From Clostridium massiliamazoniense (GTDB taxonomy: Bacteria > Bacillota > Clostridia > Clostridiales > Clostridiaceae), in contig NZ_LN879468.1 in the NCBI RefSeq assembly GCF_001403635.1, positions 1,945,501-2,009,500 of the forward strand: a stretch of DNA of 64,000 bases, written 5' to 3'. Numbering within the stretch: position 1 is the stretch's first letter; each line of letters opens with the position of its first letter. Shown here piece by piece: positions 25,388 through 34,102 of this stretch. Both the position numbers and the translations under genes were made by a program. The notes under the pieces are model-generated. The model made no database searches, was not told where the DNA came from, and saw only the letters and a program-made list of their open reading frames with translations.

Positions 25388-25501
25388 TATATTCTATCCC
25401 CTTTTTCATTCAATTTTCTTACTAAAATCTTTTTAAAGTAATATTATTGATTCCAATTATATTATTTTAAAGAAATTTTAATTAATTATATATTCTAAAA
25501 A

Positions 25502-25561
25502 AGAGGAGTATCAAAACACCCTTAATATTACACGGTCTTGTAATTTTGATAGATCCCCTCT
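25502..25561 (-). terminator. Terminator after the decarboxylase gene
   Basis: AGAGG/CCTCT and TATCAAAA/TTTTGATA outer arms with an inner hairpin ATTACA-CGGTCT-TGTAAT, giving a branched structure, then minus-strand Ts. Confidence 0.65.
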
Positions 25562-25573
25562 AACTACTAAATA

Positions 25574-27439
25574 TTAAAATTCAATATCTTTTATAACTTC
25601 TCCTAATAATTTAACCATACTCTTGTCCATCTCTTTTGAATAATATTCAAAAACTTCTGGTCTATTTAAGAAAGGTGATAATACACAAGATCTTAATACT
25701 ACTACATTGTGAACTCTTTCCCATTCTGATTCTGGCATTCCACATCTTAATACTAAATCTTTTGGTGCATCTCCATAGTCAGCATGATTAAATTCAGTAT
25801 GTGATATCATTAAATCACTTTTATATGGTTCATCTGAAGCTCTAACTTTTTTATTATAAAATTCTTCTGTTAATTTATTTAATACATCAAGATTTTTATT
25901 TCCTTTAAAGTTAACAATAAAATCAACCATATTGAAATCAGGTTCAGTTAAAGTATGAAGCTCTATGATTTTATCTCCAACTTTATATTCTTTAATTTCT
26001 TTTATTTTTCTATATAAATTATGAGAACCTTCTATACTTGCTCCTAATAACTTACCGTAACCTGTTATATTAAGAGGTAGTGTTCTATGTGCTGCCCAAA
26101 CTGCAGCTGCAGCTGCTCCTGGCTTTGAACCAGCTAAAATAAATGCTCCTAATAATTCTGGTGCTGCATTTGTTTTTGGGAATACATAACTTGCATAATA
26201 AGAAACTATATTTCTCATTCTTTTATCTTTGATTACTATACCACCTGCTTGATATGGAACATAACCCATTTTATGAGGGTCCATTGTAATACTATCAGCT
26301 TCTGATAAAGCTTTAAATCCTTCATAAACTTCATCATTAGGCCAATAGAAATTAGGATTTTTAAATACTCCATGTTTTATAAATTCATCATGTAATTTAT
26401 CTTTTGGTATGAAATTAAAGTTTTCATCTAAGAAGATAGCTCTTCCATATCCACCATAAGCTGCATCTATATGATAATAGAAGTTAATACCTTTCTTAGA
26501 ATATTCTTTTTTCATTTCAATCACTTTATGAACTCTATCTATAGCTCCTTCTTCAGTTGTACCAATGACTGATATAACTGCCATTATAGGTATATGTTGT
26601 TCTACTAATTTATCTATTTCAGCTTTTAATATATCTGTATCCATTCTATAATTATTATCTACTGGGATTGATATTATATTATCTGAACCAACACCTATTA
26701 AATCAGTTGCCTTAATCCATGAGTAGTGTTTAGTTTGAGGTACTATAATCTTACCTAATTTACCCATTTTATCATGTTTAGCTCTAATTGAATGATTTTT
26801 TATCTCATCCATTTTATCCATATGTCTATCTAATATATCTAACATTTCTGGAAGAGACATATTTAAAAGTTCCCATTCGGATCTTCCTTCAACTTCTTCT
26901 GGTATAACTTCTTTAATAGCTAATGGAATTGATTTAACATTTCTTGCATACCATAAAGCTTCATAGTTAGCTATAGAACCATCTGCAGAAATATGTCCCC
27001 AACTTTCTCCTATTTTATATCCCATTAATCTACACATGTCATCTCCAACTTCAGCCTCTAAATCTGAAGTAGCTGGACCTGCTTCATAAGCAACATTATT
27101 TCCGTTATATAATGTTGCTGCAAAGTATCCTAATAATGAAGGCATTAATGTTTCTGAACACATATGTCCTATATATCTTGGTGAATGCCAAGGCATCATT
27201 TTACTTCTTAATCTTGATGAAAGTTCATCTAAAGTATTTTCTAATCTTTCAACACTTTCTTTATACTCAGTAGATTCTTTATCTCTTAATGTTATAACTT
27301 TTCCATCCTCTGGATGATAATTTTTTCTCCATTCAGCATGATCATCAAACATTCTTAAAAGATTACTTTTAAATAACTCTTTATTTTCTGATTTTGGCCC
27401 TATAAACATAGCCTCTAAGCTTACATCTTGTTTGCTCAT
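25574..27439 (-). CDS. Tyrosine-decarboxylase-like PLP-dependent group II decarboxylase
   Basis: A 621-residue PLP enzyme, the length of Enterococcus tyrosine decarboxylase (about 620) rather than of glutamate decarboxylase GadB (about 466). Shared landmarks: HMCSETLMPSLLGY, NGNNVAYEAGPATSDLEAEVG, GHISADGSIANYEALWYARN, HIDAAYGGYGRAIF, and the PLP lysine in DPHKMGYVPYQAGG. It consumes a cytoplasmic proton per amino acid decarboxylated. TTAGGAGTG lies before ATG at 27439 (MSKQDVSLEAMF); a 13-residue upstream extension lacks a ribosome site. It diverges from a GadC-like antiporter gene at 28247. Tyrosine is the best substrate guess; a related aromatic or acidic amino acid is possible. Confidence 0.85.
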   Translation of the reverse strand: MSKQDVSLEAMFIGPKSENKELFKSNLLRMFDDHAEWRKNYHPEDGKVITLRDKESTEYKESVERLENTLDELSSRLRSKMMPWHSPRYIGHMCSETLMPSLLGYFAATLYNGNNVAYEAGPATSDLEAEVGDDMCRLMGYKIGESWGHISADGSIANYEALWYARNVKSIPLAIKEVIPEEVEGRSEWELLNMSLPEMLDILDRHMDKMDEIKNHSIRAKHDKMGKLGKIIVPQTKHYSWIKATDLIGVGSDNIISIPVDNNYRMDTDILKAEIDKLVEQHIPIMAVISVIGTTEEGAIDRVHKVIEMKKEYSKKGINFYYHIDAAYGGYGRAIFLDENFNFIPKDKLHDEFIKHGVFKNPNFYWPNDEVYEGFKALSEADSITMDPHKMGYVPYQAGGIVIKDKRMRNIVSYYASYVFPKTNAAPELLGAFILAGSKPGAAAAAVWAAHRTLPLNITGYGKLLGASIEGSHNLYRKIKEIKEYKVGDKIIELHTLTEPDFNMVDFIVNFKGNKNLDVLNKLTEEFYNKKVRASDEPYKSDLMISHTEFNHADYGDAPKDLVLRCGMPESEWERVHNVVVLRSCVLSPFLNRPEVFEYYSKEMDKSMVKLLGEVIKDIEF

Positions 27440-28246
27440 TTTAATCACTCCTAACATTATGAATACCATAAAATCCATAAAGCTCCTTTAATATAATCTT
27501 TTAAATAAAAACTCTAGAATATCTTAAAGCAACTCTATGGCTTAATCATATTACTTTAAAATTTTAAAAACAAATCTCTTTAAAATTAAATTGTCAAAAA
27601 AAATATATATATACATTCACATAATAAAAAAAAATATACTTCCATTTAAAATACTTTACTATTTCTAAAGCAAATTGTTATAAATAATACATTTTTAACA
27701 GTTAATACATATTTTATAAAATTTAAAGTAATTTTCACTTATATAAGTTATTAACCAATATATTATAAATAATTGATATTATTCCAATATTATATATTAC
27801 TATCTAATTTAAAGATAATTAGCTTTTTCACTGCATTTTTCTTGATTAATGCACAATAATGTTTTTCAAATAAACCTAGTGATATTCCTTAATTTCTTAA
27901 TTTTTGAGAGTTTTTTCAATAAAGAGAAAAAAATATTAAATTTGAATCTTTGTTTTACTTTTTTATTTATTTTGAATATAAACCCCTTTAATTATATCTA
28001 TTTTTAATTTTTCGTTAAAAATTTATCAGAACTTAATCAACTTCACCAATTTGTAAAGTTTATCTTATACTCCTATAATTTACATATAAACCACTTTACT
28101 GTGTTAATTTAGATTCTAAATCTACTTAATTAACTTTTAAAATTAAATAGTTCAATGAAGATAAACAATTTGTGATTTAGCATCTAAATGAACATAGCTT
28201 AGGAGTTATTATAATTAAATTATAATTACGAAAGGAGTTATGTCTT
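27440..28246. other. Divergent intergenic region between decarboxylase and antiporter
   Basis: About 800 bases of very AT-rich DNA without a supportable gene. No T-box (no GGGTGGNACC-type motif) or known riboswitch was found. Two TATAAT hexamers (28210-28215 and 28221-28226) precede the antiporter gene, but I see no convincing -35. It probably carries control sites for both genes. Confidence 0.5.
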
Positions 28247-29728
28247 ATGGCTAATTCAAAAGAACAAGGAGAAAAAACTGGTAAGTTAACTCTTATGGGA
28301 TTCTTCTCAATGACAGCTTCAATGGTTTTAGCTGCCTATGAATTCCCAACATTTGCAACATCAGGTTTTTCACTAGTATTCTTCTTAATATTTGCAGGTA
28401 TACTATTTTTCCTACCAGTTGCATTATGTGCAGCAGAGATGGCTACAACACCAGGTTGGGAGGAAGGAGGAGTTTTCACTTGGTCTAGTAGATCCTTGAA
28501 TAGTAATAAACTTGGTTTTGCCCATGTATTCTATCAATGGTTTGCAACATCAATAGGTTTCTCAGCAATGATGTACTACGTTATAGGTGCATTAGCTTAT
28601 TTATTTGGGTTCCCAGCACTATCAACAAATCCTTTAATTAAATTTGTTTGTATGGTAGTTATTTTCTGGATTATAGTTTTCTCTCAATTTGGAGGAACAA
28701 AAAATACAGCAATTATTACTAAAGTTGGTTTTATAGCTGGTATCTTAATACCTGCTATTTGCTTAATACTTCTTGGTATATGGTATGTAGCCACTGGTCA
28801 TCCAATTCACACTACACTTAGTGGTGCTGCTTTAATACCAGATTTCTCAAAATTTAATACATTAGTTGTATTTGTTACTTTCGTCCTCTCCTATATAGGA
28901 GTTGAGGCATCAGCTACCCATGTTCATGAAATGGAAAATCCAAATAGGGATTATCCACTAAGTATGTTTATGCTAGTAGTCCTTGCTATAGTTTTAAATA
29001 CTCTTGGTGGTCTTACTATAGCAATGGTTATACCAGAAGCTCATATTAACTTAAGTTCTGGTATTATCCAAACATATTCTACTGTATGTGCTTTATTCTC
29101 AACATCCACTTGGTATATTAGAATTCTTGCTTTATTAATGGCAGTTGGTGTATGTGCTGAACTTAGTGCTTGGGTTGTTGGTCCTTCCTTTGGTATGCTT
29201 AGATGTGCTCAAGAAGGCTATTTACCAAAATACTTAACAAAAGTTAATAAAAATAATGTGCCAGTTAGATTAATAGTAATTCATGCTCTTATTGTTTCAT
29301 TCTGGTTCGCTTTATTAACATTTGGTGGTGGTACTGGTGGCGGTAATATGTCCTTCTTAACTGCTATGTCATTGACAACTGTAACATTCTTAATGGGTTA
29401 TATTATATTCTTCTGTGCTTATTTGAAAAAAGTATATAAACATACTGAATTAAAGAGTTCTTATAATATCCCAGGTGGTAAAGCAGGAAAAACTATTGTT
29501 TCAGTTGTTGGATTAATAGTTACTTTAATGGCTTTATGTATTTCATTTGTTCCACCACAAGGTTTAACAGCTAGTCAATCAAAAACTTATGAAATTATAC
29601 TAGTAATAAGCTTTATTATTATAGCTTGTATACCATTTGTATGCTATTCATGGTATAGTTCATATAAAAAATCTCATGGTATAAAAACACCAGCTGAAAC
29701 AGTTGCTGAAACTACAAAAGCTAACTAA
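28247..29728 (+). CDS. GadC-like amino acid antiporter (glutamate:GABA antiporter family)
   Basis: A 493-residue APC-superfamily transporter with 12 expected membrane segments. It follows E. coli GadC closely (LTLMGFFSMTASMVLAAYEF, CAAEMATTPGWEEGGVF, SYIGVEASATHVHEM, ELSAWVVGPSFGM). The GadC C-terminal pH plug is absent: the tail after the last helix is short and ends PAETVAETTKAN. The tyrosine/tyramine antiporter TyrP of enterococci belongs to the same family, which would fit the divergent decarboxylase. Exchange of a substrate for its decarboxylated amine exports positive charge and aids acid resistance. AAAGGAG lies ahead of the ATG. Substrate unproven. Confidence 0.88.
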   Translation: MANSKEQGEKTGKLTLMGFFSMTASMVLAAYEFPTFATSGFSLVFFLIFAGILFFLPVALCAAEMATTPGWEEGGVFTWSSRSLNSNKLGFAHVFYQWFATSIGFSAMMYYVIGALAYLFGFPALSTNPLIKFVCMVVIFWIIVFSQFGGTKNTAIITKVGFIAGILIPAICLILLGIWYVATGHPIHTTLSGAALIPDFSKFNTLVVFVTFVLSYIGVEASATHVHEMENPNRDYPLSMFMLVVLAIVLNTLGGLTIAMVIPEAHINLSSGIIQTYSTVCALFSTSTWYIRILALLMAVGVCAELSAWVVGPSFGMLRCAQEGYLPKYLTKVNKNNVPVRLIVIHALIVSFWFALLTFGGGTGGGNMSFLTAMSLTTVTFLMGYIIFFCAYLKKVYKHTELKSSYNIPGGKAGKTIVSVVGLIVTLMALCISFVPPQGLTASQSKTYEIILVISFIIIACIPFVCYSWYSSYKKSHGIKTPAETVAETTKAN

Positions 29729-29742
29729 ATTTATTCTATTTT

Positions 29743-29776
29743 AGAGACTAAATTCAAATTTATGAATTTAGTCTCT
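29743..29776 (+). terminator. Terminator after the antiporter gene
   Basis: Perfect 14-bp stem AGAGACTAAATTCA / TGAATTTAGTCTCT followed by seven or more Ts. Confidence 0.93.
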
Positions 29777-29898
29777 TTTTTTAATAATATTTAATAAAAA
29801 CATAAAAAAATAATGTAATCTTTATTGCTTAATAGGAGAAAATAAATTACTATGTTCTTATAATTCAATTGAATTATTGTAATAAAGGAGATGATTTT

Positions 29899-30582
29899 AT
29901 GAATAGATATGGAGTTTTTGATGTTATAGGACCTATAATGATAGGACCTTCAAGTTCCCATACAGCAGCTGCTGCAAGACTTGGTAAAGTGGCCTCTACC
30001 ATATGTGGTAAGCCTATAAAAAAGGTAACTTTTCTCCTTCATGGTTCTTTTGCTAAAACTTATAAAGGCCATGGTACTGATAAAGCGTTAATTGCAGGTA
30101 TTTTAGGTATGGAGCCTTCTGACCATAACCTAAGAAATTCTTTTGAAATATCTAAAAATAAAGGTTTAGAAGTTGAATTTGTAGAAACTGATTTAGGAGA
30201 TGATGTTCATCCTAATACAGTTAAATTTCTTATGAATACTACTGATTCTGATATTATTGAAGTAATGGGCTCTTCCATTGGTGGTGGTGCAATTAAAATC
30301 ACAGAAGTTGCTGGATGCAGTGTAGACTTTACAGGGCAATATCCTACACTAATAATATCTAATAAAGATATCCCAGGTTCTATCTCTGCAATAACAAATA
30401 TTATCTATGAGCATAATATAAACATTGCAACTCTTAAAGTTTATAGAGTTCAAAAAGGACAAACCGCTAGTATGTTATTTGAATTAGATAATAATTTACC
30501 TAAGGAAGCTTTAGATGAAATTCGTGCTGTTCCATCAGTTTATAAAGCTATCTTAATAAGCCCAGAATCCAAGGAGGTATAA
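29899..30582 (+). CDS. sdaAB: L-serine ammonia-lyase, iron-sulfur-dependent, beta subunit
   Basis: A 227-residue subunit of L-serine dehydratase, which converts serine to pyruvate and ammonia. MNRYGVFDVIGPIMIGPSSSHTAAAARLGK is the family start, with the SSSHT serine-binding loop. Residues about 150-220 form an ACT domain (PTLIISNKDIPGSISAITN). AAAGGAGAT precedes ATG at 29899; upstream in-frame codons from 29869 lack a ribosome site. The alpha subunit follows after 2 bases. Ammonia release makes it a possible contributor to acid tolerance. Confidence 0.94.
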   Translation: MNRYGVFDVIGPIMIGPSSSHTAAAARLGKVASTICGKPIKKVTFLLHGSFAKTYKGHGTDKALIAGILGMEPSDHNLRNSFEISKNKGLEVEFVETDLGDDVHPNTVKFLMNTTDSDIIEVMGSSIGGGAIKITEVAGCSVDFTGQYPTLIISNKDIPGSISAITNIIYEHNINIATLKVYRVQKGQTASMLFELDNNLPKEALDEIRAVPSVYKAILISPESKEV

Positions 30583-30584
30583 AG

Positions 30585-31460
30585 ATGTTTGCTAAAAATG
30601 GTGCTGATTTACTTGAAATTTGTGCTAAAAATCATTGGAGTTTAGCTGATTTTGCAATAAATTATGAAATAGAAAATAATAAACTATCTAGAGAAGATGT
30701 TATAGAAAACATGAGAAAAGTTCTAGATGTTATGAAGGAAAGCGTAACTGTTGGAGTTGAAAAGGAAGTTATCTGCCTTAGTGGTCTTACAGGTGGTAAC
30801 GCTTATAAGGTTGGTAAATATTTAGAAAAAGGAAATACTCTTTGTGGTGATACAATAGTTAAAGCTATAGCAAGAGCTATGTCTTGTTCAGAACTTAATG
30901 CAACAATGGGAAAAATAGTAGCTTGTCCTACGGCTGGTTCCTGTGGAATTCTTCCTGCTGTAATAACTACAGTTGGTGAAAAATTAAATCTTTCTGATGA
31001 AGAAATGATTAAAGGACTTCTTGTTTCCTCTGCTGTCGGAATGATAATTGGTCAAAATGCTACCTTTGCTGGAGCAGAAGGTGGATGTCAAGCTGAATGT
31101 GGTGCAGCTTCTGCCATGGCTTCTGCTGCAACTGTATTTCTTATGGGTGGAACTAATGAAATGTGCTTACACGCTGCTGCCATAGTAATAAAAAACATAT
31201 TAGGATTAGTATGTGACCCTGTTGCTGGAATAGTTGAAGTTCCTTGTGTAAAAAGAAACTTTGCTGGTGCTGTAAGTGCTTTAAGTACTGCTGATTTAGT
31301 AATGGCTGGAGTTATTAGTTACATACCATTTGATGATGTTGTAGAAGCAATGTATAAGGTAGGTAAAACTTTACCAGAATCCCTAAGAGAAACTGCTTTA
31401 GGTGGTCTTGCTGTAACAAAAACAGGATTAGAATTTAAAGAAAAAGTTTTTGGTAAATAA
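30585..31460 (+). CDS. sdaAA: L-serine ammonia-lyase, iron-sulfur-dependent, alpha subunit
   Basis: A 291-residue catalytic subunit holding an oxygen-sensitive 4Fe-4S cluster that acts as Lewis acid. Candidate cluster cysteines are in ACPTAGSCGILPAV and CDPVAGIVEVPC, with CQAECGAASAMASAA between. AAGGAGG lies before the ATG, overlapping the end of the beta-subunit gene. The two genes form an operon ending in the hairpin at 31466-31502. Such enzymes let clostridia ferment serine to pyruvate. Confidence 0.95.
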   Translation: MFAKNGADLLEICAKNHWSLADFAINYEIENNKLSREDVIENMRKVLDVMKESVTVGVEKEVICLSGLTGGNAYKVGKYLEKGNTLCGDTIVKAIARAMSCSELNATMGKIVACPTAGSCGILPAVITTVGEKLNLSDEEMIKGLLVSSAVGMIIGQNATFAGAEGGCQAECGAASAMASAATVFLMGGTNEMCLHAAAIVIKNILGLVCDPVAGIVEVPCVKRNFAGAVSALSTADLVMAGVISYIPFDDVVEAMYKVGKTLPESLRETALGGLAVTKTGLEFKEKVFGK

Positions 31461-31465
31461 CAAAA

Positions 31466-31502
31466 ATAAGGCTGGAATCTATTAATATAGATTCAGCCTT
31501 AT
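31466..31502 (+). terminator. Terminator of the serine dehydratase operon
   Basis: ATAAGGCTGGAATCTAT pairs with ATAGATTCAGCCTTAT (one bulged base), followed by CTTTTT. Confidence 0.9.
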
Positions 31503-31630
31503 CTTTTTAGGAGTTTGTTTTCTTTGCTTGTTCATGTGTCATGTGTTTTATAATTTGTTCAAAAGTAATCATTGATAATGATTATCTGTCTCTATGTCTT
31601 TATTATATTCTAATTGATAACCAATGTCAA

Positions 31631-32440
31631 TTACTTTTTACTCATTTTTTTAGATTTTTCTTCACAAGTTTTCATAGCATTTATTATTGCTTTTCTTAAA
31701 CCTTCTTCTTCTAGCTTTGTAACAGCTTCTATAGTTGTTCCTCCAGGTGAACAAACTTTATCTCTCAACATAGCTGGATGCTCATTAGATTCTAATACCA
31801 TCTTAGCTGAACCTAACAATGATTGTGCTGCTAAATTATATGCTTTATTTGCTGGAATTCCAAATCTAATTGCTGCTTCTCCCATTGCTTCTATTATCAT
31901 ATAAGCATAAGCAGGTGATGATCCACATAAAGCTATGAATCCATGGAAGTTTTCTTCATTTATCTCTTCAACTTTTCCAAAACTATTAAAGATTTCTTTT
32001 ATCTCTTCAAGTTCTTCTAAAGTTACATTTTCATTAGCACATAAAGCTGTCATAGCTTCTCCTACTAAGGCTGGTGTATTTGGCATAGCTCTTGTTATTT
32101 TTAAATTCTCAATACTAAACCAACTTTCTACATCATGAATAGTAATTCCAGCTGCAATTATAACTATAATTGTATTTTGTTTTATGTTTTCTCTTATTTC
32201 TTTTATTACTTTTTTATATAAGTTAGGCTTAATAGCTAATACTAAAATATCACTTTTCTCAGCTACTTCTATATTATTACCTATATTAACATTAAATTTT
32301 TCTCTTAATTTATTTTTACTTTCATCACTTTTAGCTGAACATATTATATTTTCAGGTGAAAACTTATTTGAAGAAATCATTCCTGAAAGCATAGCTGTTC
32401 CCATATTTCCACAACCAATAAAACCAATAATTCTTTCCAA
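31631..32440 (-). CDS. proC: Pyrroline-5-carboxylate reductase
   Basis: The last step of proline synthesis: NAD(P)H reduction of pyrroline-5-carboxylate. About 269 residues. N-terminal Rossmann motif IIGFIGCGNMGTAML, then ITRAMPNTPALVGEA and the C-terminal family signature LRDKVCSPGGTTIEAV. AAAGGAG is best spaced for a TTG start at 32440 (MERIIGFIG); GTG codons at 32443 and 32449 are alternatives. It is monocistronic, 26 bases from the dnaB terminator palindrome. Confidence 0.93.
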   Translation of the reverse strand: MERIIGFIGCGNMGTAMLSGMISSNKFSPENIICSAKSDESKNKLREKFNVNIGNNIEVAEKSDILVLAIKPNLYKKVIKEIRENIKQNTIIVIIAAGITIHDVESWFSIENLKITRAMPNTPALVGEAMTALCANENVTLEELEEIKEIFNSFGKVEEINEENFHGFIALCGSSPAYAYMIIEAMGEAAIRFGIPANKAYNLAAQSLLGSAKMVLESNEHPAMLRDKVCSPGGTTIEAVTKLEEEGLRKAIINAMKTCEEKSKKMSKK

Positions 32441-32466
32441 CACCTTCACTCCTTTATCAAGCCTTT

Positions 32467-32506
32467 AAATAAAACAAAGAATTTTATAAAATTCTTTGTT
32501 TTATTT
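32467..32506 (-). terminator. dnaB terminator (perfect 40-base palindrome)
   Basis: AAATAAAACAAAGAATTTTA joined directly to its exact reverse complement. It follows the dnaB stop and precedes proC. The duplex is long and AT-rich with T-rich flanks. Confidence 0.75.
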
Positions 32507-32545
32507 TAATTTTTATTTTGTTTTATTTCAAATCTATAAGCTAAT

Positions 32546-33880
32546 TTATTCAATATCCGATAAATCAAGATTACCGAATCTACTATATTGACCAAGCCAT
32601 GCTAGTTTAACAGTTCCAACTGGACCGTTTCTTTGCTTAGCTATAATGCATTCACCTATATTTTTATCCTCTGTTTCTTTATTATAGTATTCATCTCTAT
32701 ATAAAAACATAACAAGGTCAGCATCTTGCTCTATAGAACCAGATTCTCTTAAGTCAGAAAGCATAGGTCTATGATCAGCTCTTTGCTCAGGTGCACGAGA
32801 TAACTGTGATAATGCTATTACTGGACATTTCATTTCCTTTGCTATTGCTTTGATATTTCTTGATATTTCTGAAACCTCTTGTTGTCTACTTTCTTCACCG
32901 CTACCACTCATAAGTTGAAGATAGTCTATTAAAATTAGGTCTATTCCATATTCTATTTTTAATTTTCTACACTTAGACCTCATTTCCATTATTGATACAC
33001 CAGCAGTATCATCTATATATATTTTTGCTGATGATAATGGACCTGCCGCCTTGGCTATATTTTCCCAATCCTTATCTTCTAATTGACCTGTTCTTAAAGC
33101 AAGCATATCTACACTAGCTTGAGAACAAAGTAATTTATATGCCAATTGTTCCTTTGACATCTCTAAAGAAAATATAACAACACTTTTACCTTCTTTTAAA
33201 GCTGCATGTTCTGCTATATTTAAAGCAAAAGTTGTTTTTCCCATTGATGGTCTAGCAGCTATAAGAACCATGTCTCCTGGTTGGAACCCTGAAGTTTTTT
33301 CATCTAAATCTGTAAACCCAGAACCTACACCAGTTATTTCACCTTTATTATTATAAAGTCTCTCAATATCTGAAAGCCCTCTTTCTAATACATCACTTAT
33401 ATGTTCAAACTCTCCAGAATTTTTTGTTTCTGATATATCAAATATTTTCTTTTCAGCTCCATCTATTACACCAGATACATTTTCTTGATTATTATAACAA
33501 TTCTCAATTATTTCTGTTGATGATTTTATAAGCTTTCTTAATGTTGATTTATCAGCAACTATTTTTATATATTCCTTAACATTTGCTGAAGTTAAAACAC
33601 CTTCTACTATCTCATTTATGTAACTTATTCCACCTGATTTTTCTAATCTGTCGCTAGATTTTAAGTACTCCGTTAGAGTAACTTGGTCTACCGCTTCATC
33701 TCTCTGAAACATCTCTACTATACTTTTAAATATGGTCTTATGTGAATCTCTATAAAAATCCTCATAAGATAGGGCCTCTGCTGCTTTTGCTATAGCTGTT
33801 CTATCTATCATCATAGCCCCTAAAATAGCCTGCTCAGCCTCTATGCTTTGAGGTAAACTTTTCATTACAGGTGCATCCAA
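32546..33880 (-). CDS. dnaB: Replicative DNA helicase DnaB
   Basis: A 444-residue hexameric helicase of the replisome. N-terminal interaction domain (SIEAEQAILGAMMID), then the RecA-like motor: Walker A ARPSMGKTTFALN, Walker B DLILIDYLQLM, and the arginine finger region SDLRESGSIEQDADLV. The GGAGGG ribosome site is spaced for a TTG start at 33880 (MDAPVMKSLPQ); an upstream in-frame GTG at 33907 would overlap it. It follows lonC, rplI and gdpP in the conserved Firmicute order but is separated from lonC by two hairpins. Its loaders are probably the DnaD/DnaC pair at 8823-10819. Confidence 0.96.
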   Translation of the reverse strand: MDAPVMKSLPQSIEAEQAILGAMMIDRTAIAKAAEALSYEDFYRDSHKTIFKSIVEMFQRDEAVDQVTLTEYLKSSDRLEKSGGISYINEIVEGVLTSANVKEYIKIVADKSTLRKLIKSSTEIIENCYNNQENVSGVIDGAEKKIFDISETKNSGEFEHISDVLERGLSDIERLYNNKGEITGVGSGFTDLDEKTSGFQPGDMVLIAARPSMGKTTFALNIAEHAALKEGKSVVIFSLEMSKEQLAYKLLCSQASVDMLALRTGQLEDKDWENIAKAAGPLSSAKIYIDDTAGVSIMEMRSKCRKLKIEYGIDLILIDYLQLMSGSGEESRQQEVSEISRNIKAIAKEMKCPVIALSQLSRAPEQRADHRPMLSDLRESGSIEQDADLVMFLYRDEYYNKETEDKNIGECIIAKQRNGPVGTVKLAWLGQYSRFGNLDLSDIE

Positions 33881-33931
33881 ACTCTTTCTCCCTCCAAATC
33901 TCACCAAATTACTAGTCTAATACCGAATTAA

Positions 33932-33964
33932 AAATTTAGATGGAGTAATACTCCATCTAAATTT
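33932..33964 (-). terminator. Hairpin upstream of dnaB
   Basis: 15-bp perfect stem AAATTTAGATGGAGT / ACTCCATCTAAATTT with a 3-base loop between lonC and dnaB. On the minus strand it is followed by TTTAATT, so it could terminate read-through or attenuate dnaB. Confidence 0.65.
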
Positions 33965-34006
33965 AGTCTCACTTTATATTATATCATTATTATAAAATAT
34001 TAAAAC

Positions 34007-34035
34007 AAAAGAGTACACCAAATGTGTACCCTTTT
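34007..34035 (-). terminator. lonC terminator
   Basis: GTACAC / GTGTAC core extended by AAAAG/CTTTT, about 70 bases past the lonC stop, with Ts on the minus strand. Confidence 0.75.
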
Positions 34036-34102
34036 TAGCATAAAACTCGACTCGCATTCGCTCGCTGAGTAATTTCTACCAGCCAAATTAAAATTTGTGG
34101 TA

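Noticed and set aside
25574-27439. Glutamate decarboxylase GadB
   Set aside because: Length (621) and motifs follow tyrosine decarboxylase; GadB is about 466 residues. The GadC-like neighbour keeps some doubt about substrate.
27440-28246. Tyrosine T-box or other riboswitch in the decarboxylase-antiporter gap
   Set aside because: No T-box consensus, specifier loop or known aptamer pattern is seen on either strand.
31614-31904. Plus-strand frames opposite proC and similar ones opposite murA, lonC and mnmE
   Set aside because: All are antisense to well-identified genes and rich in Ser/Phe/Leu as expected for shadows in AT-rich DNA.
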